A DNA stretch of 64,000 bases from Pedobacter westerhofensis (lineage in GTDB: Bacteria > Bacteroidota > Bacteroidia > Sphingobacteriales > Sphingobacteriaceae), in NCBI RefSeq assembly GCF_900182595.1, contig NZ_FXTN01000013.1, forward strand, positions 124,001-188,000. The letters are read 5' to 3'. Positions within the stretch are counted from its first letter, which is position 1. Every line of letters starts with the position of its first letter. This document shows positions 32,845 through 43,400 of the stretch, piece after piece. The notes under the pieces are model-generated. The model was not told the origin of the DNA. It saw only the letters and a program-made list of their open reading frames with translations, and did no database searches. Position numbers and translations under genes: made by a program.

Positions 32845-35589
32845 TTAAAAATCAAACCACAATGTGCCAGTTACCGCATCCCCGTTTAAGCTGTTCTTCT
32901 GGCTTTGAGGGCCCATATCTTTTGCTTCCTGGAATTTGGTACCGATCGCGCTGATGCCTTTAAGAAAACTAATGTCGCCTTTGGGCATTGGCGGCTCAAC
33001 GCGGTTTAAGGTGGCGTTGGCCCGGTCCTGGTGATATAGCTGCACGAAAGTATCCTTATCATCAGTATAGACGGTAAATGGCGATTCCTGATTTTCAATT
33101 GTGATCCAGTATACCTCAGCATGATAGCCTTTGAACTCAGGATATTTCCAGCTTTCCCCGGTGATACTGTTATTATAATCTTTCTGCCATACACCGAACT
33201 GCTGACCACGCAATCTGTTTTTCCAGACCTTGTACGGTCCGCGGCCGAGCCATTTCACTCCTTTCACTTTTTCTTCCGGATAATTAAAGCTGATGCCATG
33301 AAAATCAACATCGCCCTTTTGTTTATAGCTGTACTCCAGCTTTGCCGGTTTATCCCAGGTAAAAGTCCATTTTACATGTAGCGTGGAATTGCCTTCATAA
33401 TCGGCTTCGATGATCTCGCTGCCATTTTCTGCCGTATGGCGAAACTGTTTCAGCGTAGCACTGTCGCCAGCCAATACCGGGCCGCCGCTCAGTGAGACCG
33501 TGCTATTGGGTTTCACTACCTTTGTAATGTAGCCTGTGGTTTTATCAAAATAGTATTTAATACGGTTAGCCTGAATGATCAGGGCACGGTCCTTTTCTAT
33601 CGCAGTGACCGGCATCTTAACCCAGGATTTCGGAGTTTTTGATATCGCCGCCGGCGGGGTTATCGGCCAGCTCCATGTGAATATAACTTGTTTATTACGG
33701 TCGTAAGCGGTTAAGTACAGCGCATCGTTTTCTGCCCAGCCAGCTGGTAATTTAAAGTCGAGAAAACCATGAGCTCCGGGAGCCAGGTCTAAAGGCGCAG
33801 GCACACCGCTACGTATGATTTTTGCAGCAGTTGTTGTTGCAGCTGCCGATGGGAATTTTACCAGTTCCCATTTAAAAGTGCAGGCATTAAGATTGGTGAA
33901 GGCGTACCGATTTTCCACCGGTACCAGGCCGTCGAAACCAGCGTCAATAGCTTGCGGCGTGAGGTATACCGGCCACCATAATTCTTTTATTGTAAAATAA
34001 CTGGCTTCTTTTTCACGATGCGGACCAAGGATCCCATCAGGCGCGTGGTTCCCGTCAGAATCATACGCATTATTTTTATCCCTGCGTATCAGCGATTCAT
34101 CACCTAAAACCCATATAAAGCCACCTGCGTTGGCAGGGTAAAGATTCATCGCATTCCAAAAATCTTCAAGTCCGGCACCGGCACCCCCATCGTAAAGTCC
34201 GTGCATGAACTCTGTAGGGAAGAAAACGCCGCCATCTTTGTCCTTAGGAAGTGTGTTTGCTACATAGTTATAATCCGGATAATGTTTGGTATTACTGCCG
34301 TTAAATTTCTCCCAGGGATGTAGAACCACCCGGTTCTGCGGATCGTACAGCTTATAGTCATTATCCAGGTCACGGTTGAAGCCACCTTCATTCCCATTAT
34401 CCCAAAACAGGATAGACGGGTGATTCACATCGCGGACCACTACCTCTTTGACTAATTTACGTCCGACTACGGTATCATAATTCGCCTGCCATCCGGTGAG
34501 TTCATCCAAAACATATAAACCCAGAGAGTCACATATCGCTAAAAAATCCTGATCGGGGGGATAATGGGACATGCGCACAGCATTCATATTCATATCCTTC
34601 ATAGCTTTCACATCCATCATATGAATGGCATGGTTCAAAGTACGGCCCGTTTCTGGCCAAAAGCTATGACGGTTCACGCCTTTTAATACGATCTTTTTGT
34701 TGTTAACGTAAATACCGTCATTTTTACGAAGTTCCACTGTTCGAAATCCGAAATTTTGCCCTACGCTGTGCAAGACAAGGCCTTTCTGCTTAACATGGAC
34801 CACGACCTTATACAGGTTTGGATATTCTGCGCTCCAGTTCAGTGGTTTATCAATAACGGTGCGCAGCTGCTGGAAGCCAGAAACAGGGTTTACGGTAACG
34901 CTGAATAGCTTACCAACTTTCTCGCCGTTCAATTTCTGCACCTGGCCTTCAATAATTTCATTTCCCTTCAGGTTTTGGGCATACACATCCATGTTAAAAA
35001 CACCATCGGCAGTAGCGTTAATCGCTATCCGGTCAATGAAGGTTTGCGGTGTGATCTCTAAATAAACGGGGCGATAGATGCCTCCAAATATCCAGAAATC
35101 TCCATTCTCGGCCTTATTTACAGATGCGTTGGCCGATACTTTATCTACAATTACCTCCAGCTGGTTTTTACCGCTTTTGATCAGATCGGTCACATCATAT
35201 TTGAACCGGTAGAAGCTGCCCTGATGCACCTCACCTGCCTGTTTGCCATTCAGCATGACTTTGGTGTCCCGCATAGCGCCTTCAAATACAATGAATATAC
35301 GTTTATCTTTCCATGCCGCCGCCTTCAGAAAGCTGGTTTTATAAATGCCCTGCTCTTTAGCTTTCAGCTTATCATGACCATAGTTGTAATTACCGAATCC
35401 ATGTGTTTTCCATTGCGAAGGCACCGGTATTTTTGTCCAGACACCACTTTTGCGGCCTTCACTGCAATAGAAGTCCCATAAAACGGTATGGTCCTTATCG
35501 GTCCCGGATAAATATTTAACAATGCTTTGCTGTGCAAAACTGCTCGTCAACAAGAAAAAAAAGACAAATAACAGGCTTATTGTTTTCAT
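32845..35589 (-). CDS. Secreted GH2 glycosidase, beta-galactosidase-like
   Basis: 914 residues with a signal peptide (MKTISLLFVFFFLLTSSFA). Order: N-terminal sugar-binding jelly roll (about 25-180), Ig-like domain (about 185-285), TIM barrel (about 290-560; GVNRHSFWPETGRT), then a C-terminal beta domain that holds a LacZ-like segment (WLGRGPYKVWKNRLRG). The likely acid/base is Glu401 in DNGNEGG, and Glu460 in PTEFMHG is the likely nucleophile. GH2 covers beta-galactosidases, mannosidases, glucuronidases and galactofuranosidases, so the sugar is not fixed. It is the PUL's left-hand enzyme, on the same strand as the HTCS. Confidence 0.9.
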   Translation of the reverse strand: MKTISLLFVFFFLLTSSFAQQSIVKYLSGTDKDHTVLWDFYCSEGRKSGVWTKIPVPSQWKTHGFGNYNYGHDKLKAKEQGIYKTSFLKAAAWKDKRIFIVFEGAMRDTKVMLNGKQAGEVHQGSFYRFKYDVTDLIKSGKNQLEVIVDKVSANASVNKAENGDFWIFGGIYRPVYLEITPQTFIDRIAINATADGVFNMDVYAQNLKGNEIIEGQVQKLNGEKVGKLFSVTVNPVSGFQQLRTVIDKPLNWSAEYPNLYKVVVHVKQKGLVLHSVGQNFGFRTVELRKNDGIYVNNKKIVLKGVNRHSFWPETGRTLNHAIHMMDVKAMKDMNMNAVRMSHYPPDQDFLAICDSLGLYVLDELTGWQANYDTVVGRKLVKEVVVRDVNHPSILFWDNGNEGGFNRDLDNDYKLYDPQNRVVLHPWEKFNGSNTKHYPDYNYVANTLPKDKDGGVFFPTEFMHGLYDGGAGAGLEDFWNAMNLYPANAGGFIWVLGDESLIRRDKNNAYDSDGNHAPDGILGPHREKEASYFTIKELWWPVYLTPQAIDAGFDGLVPVENRYAFTNLNACTFKWELVKFPSAAATTTAAKIIRSGVPAPLDLAPGAHGFLDFKLPAGWAENDALYLTAYDRNKQVIFTWSWPITPPAAISKTPKSWVKMPVTAIEKDRALIIQANRIKYYFDKTTGYITKVVKPNSTVSLSGGPVLAGDSATLKQFRHTAENGSEIIEADYEGNSTLHVKWTFTWDKPAKLEYSYKQKGDVDFHGISFNYPEEKVKGVKWLGRGPYKVWKNRLRGQQFGVWQKDYNNSITGESWKYPEFKGYHAEVYWITIENQESPFTVYTDDKDTFVQLYHQDRANATLNRVEPPMPKGDISFLKGISAIGTKFQEAKDMGPQSQKNSLNGDAVTGTLWFDF

Positions 35590-35672
35590 AAAATATACAG
35601 CATTAATATATTAAGTAACTAAACTACACTAACAAATACAATCTGCGAAACCTAAAATGCGTAAACGATTGC

Positions 35673-35813
35673 ATCAGGAATTTCAGCTATTGCCTGACAT
35701 GATCCCCGTAGCAGGATAAATGGCCAAACATCAGATCAGCCGGTCTATCAGGAATTTCAGCTATCGCCTGGCATGATCCCCGCGGCCGGATAAATGCCAA
35801 CATCAGATCAGCC
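35673..35813. repeat. Tandem imperfect direct repeat, two copies, 74-bp period
   Basis: ATCAGGAATTTCAGCTAT then CATGATCCCCG, a GGATAAATG and CATCAGATCAGCC recur at 35673-35740 and 35747-35813 with about eight differences. The second copy contains the HTCS stop codon (35808-35810) and the last codons, so the repeat has grown out of the end of that gene. It may be a duplication of a hairpin or of the 3' end. Confidence 0.8.
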
Positions 35814-38800
35814 ACTTTTATTTTCCCCACGCAGATCACGAAGATATTCTGACGGTGAATTGCCAAACTCTTTTTTGAATACTCGGGAAAAATAGCCCTG
35901 ACTCTGGAATCCGCAACGATAAGCGACCTCGTTCAATGGAATGACCTCATGCGTCATCAGGCGTATGGCCTTTTTTAACCGTATGGTTTTGATAAAGTCC
36001 CCGATCGACAGGTCAGATATACTTTTGATCTTTTGGTATAGCTTGCTCCTGCTGATGAAAAGGTGGTCACAGATCAGGTCAACATCCAGATCAGGATCTT
36101 CAATATGTGCTTCAATCAAATTGAGTAGCCTGGTCATGAATTCCTTGTCTTTTTCGCTATGTACCAATTCGGTTGCGGTTGTAAGATAATCGCGGCTGTA
36201 CCGCAGTTTTAACTTCTCGCTTTGACTAAACACATTATGAACGGTAAGCACCAGCAGATCAATACTAAACGGTTTTGCAAAGTAATGATCTGCGCCCGAG
36301 GTCACACCTTCGATCCTGGTTTCAAGGGCATCTTTTGCAGACAGAATGATAAAGGGTATATGGCTGGTTTCAAAACGGTCTTTGATGCGCTGGCAAAGTT
36401 CAATACCGCTCATTCCCGGCATCATGACGTCGCTGATAATAACATCCGGCAACCGTTCCGTTGCGATACGAATCGCTTCTTCGCCATCTGCCGCCTCCGT
36501 AATAAAATAATATTTGTCCAGGGACTGCCTAAGGAATATGCGAAGCTCTGCATTATCATCTACCAGCAATATATGCTTATCTATCTTTTTTTCCTGATGG
36601 CCTTCAGTAACATCATCTGTAGTAAGTGGAGTCAGGGGTAAGATATCTATTTGTTCCAGTCGTGAGGTATGGTCTGCTCCATCGACCCAGCGTTCTTCCA
36701 GGGGGTAGTTTTCCGCTCCCCATGGTAAGGCGACTAAAAATTGTGTTCCCCTGTTCCTTTCACTATGGACGGAAATGTTTCCCTTGTGTAACTGGGTCAG
36801 CGATTTAACCAATGCAAGTCCGACCCCCGAGCCCAGATGGTTGTTACCGATCTGGTAGTAACGGTCAAATATTTTGTCGATAGAGCCCTCCGAGATGCCG
36901 ATCCCTGTATCGGCTACCAAAAAGTATATATATTGCTTTGCCTGGTAGCTTTCATTGGCCAGGTGATAAGCGGTCTTGAATTCCGGTTCGAACTCAGCCC
37001 GGTTGAAAAATATACGCAAGGTAACGCTGCCGGCAGTATCGGTATATTTAAGCGCATTGCTCAGCAGGTTGAACAGTATTTTTTCCAAAATCTGCGCGTC
37101 GAAAAAGCCCGGCAGATCCGCTGGACCTCCCGGTAATGTTGCGTGGCTGAATTGAAGGTTGATCTGCTTGCTGGCGGCCAGTTGTGAAAAATCTTTACAT
37201 AGCCCTTCTGCCAGTTCGAAGATTTGCAGTTCACGCACCTGCAACTTAACTGCCTGGTCGGCAGTCTTTTTGAAATTCATCAACTCGTTGATCAGGTTCA
37301 CTAACCTTTTAATATTCCTGAACATCAGCTGGAACGATGAGGTCAACGGTCCTTCCCGATGATCATTGAGCATTGTTTCCAGGGGACCGAGGATCAGTGT
37401 AAGGGGCGTGCGCAATTCATGGGAAATGTTTGTAAAAAACTGCAGTTGCTGCTGGTACAGTAACTCCCGCTGCGCATGCATCTCTTCCCTTTTGCTCTCG
37501 TTTACCGCCCGGATAGCCAGCTCTTTTTTAAGCTGGTACCAACGTGCCTGATAGATGTAAATCCAGGCCAGCCCGCTTAGGAACAGTAAAGTATAAATAA
37601 TTTTGGCCAATGTGGATTTGAACCATGGAGGATCAACAGTAATGGCCACACTAGCCTGTTCTTTTGTCCAAACACCATCCGGGTTTGTAGCCTCCACGAC
37701 AAAGCGATAGGCTTTGTAGTCGAGATTACTGTAAAAAGCATGTGGGTTTGTACCATTTGTATATTTCCAATCCTTATCATAACCAATAAGCTGGTATCTG
37801 TACCGGCATTTCAGAGGATTACCAAAATGCATCGCACTGAATGAAAGGACAAAATTGTTTTGCAGGTGGTTCAGTTTGATTTCTTTGCTGTAACTGAGTA
37901 AACATGGCAAGTTATTGCCATTCCCCTGAGAATTGCCATATTCTGGTCTTTCATTGTTGATCAGCAAATCGGTTAGAACCGGATGCACCTTCTGGGAAGA
38001 GGCATTGATGGTCATCGGGTCAAAATAGTTTAAGCCATTTGTCCCACCGAAATATAGCCGCCCGTCACTTCCTTTAAATGAGGCGCCAACTTTGAAACTA
38101 TTCCCCTGCAATCCGTCATACTTGTCAAAATGAGTTACTTTCCCGGTTCCCGGTTCCAGGCATAACAATCCATCGCCACCCATCCAAACCCGGCCCAGGC
38201 GGTCGATCTCGATGGATTCGACATCGTTGAATACGCCATCTTTTGTATTGTAACGTTTGGTTGTGTATGAGTTTGATCGCAAAGTCAGCCTGTTTAAGCC
38301 ACCTCCGATTGTGCCTACCCAGTAAATGCTGTCATTTTGTTTGGCAACAGGATAGGTGTAATCCGAGCTTAAACCACTTCGTTTGGCGGCGCGGTAATAG
38401 TAGGTTTTCAAGATCTTTCCCATGTGGTCAAAGAATACTCTTCTCAGGCCATGCGTACTTGAAATAAACAGTTCCGGCTTTTTTACTTCTGTTAATATAA
38501 AATAGCCTTCACCATAGTAGCGCACCTTCCGGATACCTGCTGCAGTTTTCCAGATTACACCTGAACTGTTGGTGTGATTACCAAACCACATATTCCCGAA
38601 TACATCCCTGGCGAGGGTTTCAATGGAAAATTGAGGAAAATCCTTGAAGCCCGCTGGCTGCAGCAAGCCTTGCCTGTCGGGCCGGAGTATGCTGATTCCG
38701 GCACCTGTCCCTATCCAAAGTTCCCCTTCCTGGCCAAAAGCCAATGACAGAATATTATTGTCAGGCAGCGCGATGGGCGATCCGGTATCAAAATGTACAT

Positions 38801-39983
38801 TCCGCTTCGACCGGTAATCATAAAAATTCAGGCCCATGTCGGTGCCAATCCATAAGCCTTTTTGCGGCTCCTCCAATACACATCGTACATAGCTTGAAGT
38901 GATGGAATTAGGATTACTGTCATGGTGCTGGAAAGTAAGGAACTTTTTAGCATTGAGATCACGATAACTCACACCTCCACCAAACGCGCTTAGCCATAAG
39001 CATTGTGAACGATCAATAAAAAGACTGGTAAGGAATTTGTTCCGGAGGCCGACACCCGGAGTTTTACTGGTGATCACTTGCAGTTCATTCAGCTCATGGT
39101 CGATATTAATAAGGCCAGTGAAACCGTTAACCCAGTAATTACCGTTTGCTTCCTCGCCAATCTGGAGCAGGTTCATTCCCTGGGGAGCAGTATACGTATG
39201 GGCCACACTGAATTTATCTTTTCCAACTTTTTTGACCGCGTATAATTTATTGCCGGAGCTGATCAATATCTCCATCTGCCTGTTCAGATAAATGTGTGAT
39301 GGACCCAGGGCTGGTAAGCCCCCGATCACCAGGCGATGAAAAGTCCCCTTGTCATTCAACACAGAAACACCTGCGGCGCTGACTAAAAAAATGTTTCCGT
39401 CGGCTGTGCCTGCCATATCATAAAAATTTGATCCTGCCGGCAGATTCAGGGCTTGGCGCAGCAACTGTTTGCCGTATATTTTGTATCGCGCCAGTTCACC
39501 GTCTGACAGGTTATAGATAAAATCAGCACCATACCTTAGCAGCTTGAAAAAGTTGGGCTGCGACCGTCCCCCTGCTACCGTGTATTCCGTATATTTCTCT
39601 GTCTTCGCGTCAAATTGCTGCAAGCCGCCTTCCGTGCTTAGCCAGATCAAACCGTTATTTTCCGGTAATAGAAATTTCACGCGATTCTTATAGGCATTTT
39701 GTAAGGGCTCATTACTGTTATAATATCTTTTTACCGTATAGCCATCAAACCGGTTGATCCCGAATAAAGTACCTATCCAGACATAGCCTTTCTGATCCTG
39801 GGCAATACAATTTGCGTCGGTGTGTGATAAACCTTCATTTACAGTCAAATGATTGAACTGATAAGCATAAGGCTGTGCATCAGCGCGCCTGCTGTGAAAG
39901 CTGAGACCAAATAAAAGCAAAAGATATAACAGACGTTCCTTGCGAAACAGATATGCAGAAAGGCTGTGCTCAGTTGAACTCAT
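35808..39983 (-). CDS. Hybrid two-component system (HTCS) sensor-regulator of the PUL
   Basis: 1391 residues in one chain. A signal peptide or anchor comes first. About 40-790 are periplasmic reg_prop propeller blades (repeated G.IW.GT..G). There follows a Y_Y_Y domain near 700-785 and a membrane helix near 800-820. The HisKA domain has His855 in NISHELRTP, and the ATPase spans about 950-1100. The receiver has Asp1185 in IISDVMMPG, and an AraC-type HTH occupies about 1280-1385 (NEVAYRCGFQSQGYFSRVFK). It senses an oligosaccharide in the periplasm and switches on its PUL directly. It is divergent from SusC with a 473-bp control region. Confidence 0.96.
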   Translation of the reverse strand: MSSTEHSLSAYLFRKERLLYLLLLFGLSFHSRRADAQPYAYQFNHLTVNEGLSHTDANCIAQDQKGYVWIGTLFGINRFDGYTVKRYYNSNEPLQNAYKNRVKFLLPENNGLIWLSTEGGLQQFDAKTEKYTEYTVAGGRSQPNFFKLLRYGADFIYNLSDGELARYKIYGKQLLRQALNLPAGSNFYDMAGTADGNIFLVSAAGVSVLNDKGTFHRLVIGGLPALGPSHIYLNRQMEILISSGNKLYAVKKVGKDKFSVAHTYTAPQGMNLLQIGEEANGNYWVNGFTGLINIDHELNELQVITSKTPGVGLRNKFLTSLFIDRSQCLWLSAFGGGVSYRDLNAKKFLTFQHHDSNPNSITSSYVRCVLEEPQKGLWIGTDMGLNFYDYRSKRNVHFDTGSPIALPDNNILSLAFGQEGELWIGTGAGISILRPDRQGLLQPAGFKDFPQFSIETLARDVFGNMWFGNHTNSSGVIWKTAAGIRKVRYYGEGYFILTEVKKPELFISSTHGLRRVFFDHMGKILKTYYYRAAKRSGLSSDYTYPVAKQNDSIYWVGTIGGGLNRLTLRSNSYTTKRYNTKDGVFNDVESIEIDRLGRVWMGGDGLLCLEPGTGKVTHFDKYDGLQGNSFKVGASFKGSDGRLYFGGTNGLNYFDPMTINASSQKVHPVLTDLLINNERPEYGNSQGNGNNLPCLLSYSKEIKLNHLQNNFVLSFSAMHFGNPLKCRYRYQLIGYDKDWKYTNGTNPHAFYSNLDYKAYRFVVEATNPDGVWTKEQASVAITVDPPWFKSTLAKIIYTLLFLSGLAWIYIYQARWYQLKKELAIRAVNESKREEMHAQRELLYQQQLQFFTNISHELRTPLTLILGPLETMLNDHREGPLTSSFQLMFRNIKRLVNLINELMNFKKTADQAVKLQVRELQIFELAEGLCKDFSQLAASKQINLQFSHATLPGGPADLPGFFDAQILEKILFNLLSNALKYTDTAGSVTLRIFFNRAEFEPEFKTAYHLANESYQAKQYIYFLVADTGIGISEGSIDKIFDRYYQIGNNHLGSGVGLALVKSLTQLHKGNISVHSERNRGTQFLVALPWGAENYPLEERWVDGADHTSRLEQIDILPLTPLTTDDVTEGHQEKKIDKHILLVDDNAELRIFLRQSLDKYYFITEAADGEEAIRIATERLPDVIISDVMMPGMSGIELCQRIKDRFETSHIPFIILSAKDALETRIEGVTSGADHYFAKPFSIDLLVLTVHNVFSQSEKLKLRYSRDYLTTATELVHSEKDKEFMTRLLNLIEAHIEDPDLDVDLICDHLFISRSKLYQKIKSISDLSIGDFIKTIRLKKAIRLMTHEVIPLNEVAYRCGFQSQGYFSRVFKKEFGNSPSEYLRDLRGENKSG

Positions 39984-40106
39984 TTACACGTATATTTTTT
40001 TTGTTGCCAACGACTCTCCACCTGATCGCTAAGGCGGCCATTTATTTCTATTACAAAAATACCCTTAAAAGCCAATTATAATCATGTTTACATGGATATA
40101 GACTAT

Positions 40107-40134
40107 AGTGCAATAATTATGGATAAAAGTGCAA
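40107..40134. promoter_or_regulatory. AGTGCAA direct repeat, 21-bp spacing, candidate HTCS operator
   Basis: AGTGCAA at 40107-40113 and 40128-40134 start exactly 21 bp apart, with an inverted TTTGCAC at 40161. The geometry fits an AraC-type HTH dimer. The position is 125-150 bp from the HTCS start. Confidence 0.5.
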
Positions 40135-40391
40135 ACGCGGTTAGCCCTCCATAAGGGTTATTTGCACCAACCATTTATAATACGTTGAGCAATACGGGCC
40201 GGCTTTTCCAGAATTTTTGACTTGAAATAAGGTCGGGCTTCTGCCCGGACCAAATTCTGCCCCTAAATATTTGCACGGAAAGATGGTGTAACATCACGTC
40301 AGAACCAGAAAGGAGGAGCATATGAAAAATTAGCAAAATTGAACCATCACTACCCATCACCCAAAAAGACAAGAAGCCCTCAATAATCCTA

Positions 40392-40419
40392 GCAAATTGA
40401 TTTGGCCTTGTGGCAAATT
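40392..40419. promoter_or_regulatory. GCAAATT direct repeat, 21-bp spacing, before susC
   Basis: GCAAATT at 40392-40398 and 40413-40419, again exactly 21 bp apart, 38-65 bp before the susC start. It shares the GCAA core with the other pair and has the position expected for activation of susC. Confidence 0.5.
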
Positions 40420-40456
40420 CTAACCAAATAACCAACGAAATTATTAATCTAAAAAT

Positions 40457-43400
40457 ATGAAAAGATTTTTACCCGATGAACGGTTCATTAATCGTATCGC
40501 AGGATTTTTCATGCTCCTCACCGTCATGTTTGCTATTTCCTCTGAAAGCTTAGCCGGTCAGTTAACTGCATCCGGGGCTCCCAAACTTTACCATTCGGCT
40601 ATTCAACAGGACTTAACCGTTAAAGGGAAAGTCACTGACGGCTCCACCGGTCAGTCATTGCCGGATGTAACCGTGCAAATCAAAGGCAGCACCATACGCA
40701 CTGTAACTGATGCCAACGGTAATTTTGCTATCCGCGCACAGGAAAATGCTACACTGGTATTCCTGTTTGTGGGTTATGATGCAAGCGAAGTGGCCGTTAA
40801 AGGAACGAATTTTTTAAATGTAACGCTTCGTGCCAAACCTAACAGTTTAAATGAGTTAGTTGTTGTGGGCTACGGCACACAGAAAAAAACTTCAACCACC
40901 GCGGCTGTATCTTCCATACAGACATCGCTGATCACACAAAAGCCAATTGTCAATATCACCAATGGACTCGTGGGCCGTGCAGCCGGCCTGATCGCTACGC
41001 AAGGGGGCGGCGAGCCTGGTTTCGATGGCTCCGGACTACTGATCCGGGGTCCGGCAACCACCGGCCGTACGCAGCCGCTCACCGTCGTCGACGGAGTACC
41101 ACGTGATTTCAGCAGGTTGGATCCGAACTCGATTGAAACCATAACCATCTTAAAAGACGCCGCGGCAGTTGCACCTTATGGGGTGGCAGGTGCAAATGGT
41201 GTCATCCTGATCACCACTAAATCCGGTAAGAGCGGCAAACCGACATTAACCTATAATGGCTATTATGGATTCCAGAATCCAACCAACGTGCCCAGATTTG
41301 TTAATTCCTATCAGTATGCGCTTTTACGCAATGAAGCTGCCGTAAATGACGGCACCGCCAAGCCTTATACGCAAACCGATATTGATCTTTACCAAAACCA
41401 CCTTGATCCGGACGGACATGCGGACGGTCGCCCTTTGGAAGATATCATCATGAAAAACCGCCCTATTCAGTATCACAATATCACCATGTCAGGGGGCAGC
41501 GAGGATGTGAAATACTTTGCTTCCCTCGGCTATAACAGGCAGGATGGTATGTGGAGTACCACATACCTGCAAAAATACAACGGATCTTTAGGCGTAACGG
41601 CAAATGCCACTAAAACCACTACGGTGAACCTGAGGGTAAACAGCTACCAGGAAGATCAGCATTTCCCTGCGATAGGCGCAGGTTCTATCATCGGTCAGGC
41701 CCAGCGACAGAACCCCACCTACCCTGTACGTTATTCAAACGGGCTTGCAGCAGGATATATCGGACAATCGCTCTATTCACAGATCTACGACAGCGGTTAC
41801 ACCCTCAATAAAAATACAGCATGGCTGACCCAGTTGTCTATCGAGCAGAAACTTCCCCTGAAAGGACTAAGTCTTAAAGGAATTGTGAGCTACGATATAG
41901 GCCCGGACCCGCTTGGCTTCAGTGGCAATGATAATTCGCAGACCCGTACCTGGCAAACCCCAATGCCGTTTACAAACCCGGTATCACCAAACGGCGTATT
42001 TGCTCCGGGCACCGTCTATACCTTTCCGCTCTCCAAAGCCGGTGTCAATCAGCCAAGACTGAGCCAGACGTCGAATGAGAATAAAATGATGACCCTGCAG
42101 GGCTTGCTGAATTACAATAACACTTTCGGCAAAAGTCAGCTGACCGGTACGCTTGTTACGGAATACCGCAAAGTCCGCTGGCAGAACTTTACTGCTTCCA
42201 GGATTAATTATAACTTAAGCATTGATGAGCTGAATTTCGGTGGTCCGCTTCCAACAGACGTCATTGTATCCGGCAGTTCAGGCGGCCAGAAGCAATTGGG
42301 TTACGTGTATCGCTTCACTTACGCTTATAACAACCGCTATTTATTTGAAACCGCCGGACGTTATGACGGCAGCTATATATTTTCGCCTGGTAATCGTTTT
42401 GGGTTTTTCCCTTCTTTCTCAGCAGGCTGGCGCATTTCGGAGGAAAGCTTTATGAAATCCATTAAATGGATTGACAACCTGAAACTCCGCGGTTCTTATG
42501 GACAGTCTGGCAACTACCCGAGTGGCGGCCAATACCAATACCTAAGTCAGTTTGGAATCAATAACAATTCCGCTGTCATTGGTGGCAATGCCACGCAAAG
42601 CATTTCTGAAAACCTGCAGGGAAATCCCAATATAACCTGGGAGCGTGCGAAAAAGACAGATATCGCGCTGGAAGGAACCTTGTTTAACGGTTTGCTGAGT
42701 TTTGAAACAGACCTTTTCTATGAAAAACGTTCTAACTTCCTTGTTACGATAGGCACCGTGCTCCCTGCCGAATATGGTGTCGGTACAGGCCAGGTAAACG
42801 GTGGCGTTCTGAAGAACCAGGGTGTCGAATTCACATTGAGCTCTTTCAAAAATTTTGCTAACGGTATGCGGCTCGACCTGAGAGGTACCTTTACCTATGC
42901 GAAGAGCACGATACTTCAGGTTTATGAAAATCCGGCAACATTCAACAACCCGAACCGCCGTCAGACAGGCCGCCCGCTGGGCGAGCAGTTCGGTTTAAAA
43001 GCCCTTGGCTATTATACCCCGGATGACTTTATCAATCCGACCGCTCAGAACCCGACCTTAAAGCCCGGTGTACCCATCCCTAATTTCGGCCAGGTGCATG
43101 TCGGTGATCTTAAATATGCAGATCTCAGCAGCCCTGACGGCACACCTGACGGAAAGGTAGATGCTAATGATATTACCGACATCGGTCACCCTCAGACACC
43201 GCAGATCCAATTCGGGCTGGAACCCCGGATTTCGTTCAAAAATTTTGATCTCGATCTTTTATTCCAGGGATCGGCAAGATCCAATATTCAACTGAACAAC
43301 TACTATGTGTTCCCATTCCTGGGATCAGGCTCAGCGACGGAAGCGGTGTTCAATGACCACTGGACTCCGGACAACCTCAATGCCACCTACCCAAGGATCT

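Larger units (their letters stand above)
39984..40456. other. PUL control region between HTCS and susC
   Basis: 473 bp with no real gene. It holds 21-bp-spaced direct repeats (listed), an inverted pair GTGCAAA (40129-40135)/TTTGCAC (40161-40167), and a hairpin GGTCGGGC-TTCT-GCCCGGACC (40231-40251) with a one-base bulge that could act in the long susC leader. No TAnnTTTG box is obvious. Confidence 0.65.

Noticed and set aside
35673..35813. Two-copy repeat considered as a CRISPR array
   Set aside because: Only two units, no constant repeat with unique spacers, and no cas genes.
40175..40435. 86-codon frame on the minus strand in the PUL control region
   Set aside because: It overlaps a hairpin and the candidate operator region, and I see no known protein text.
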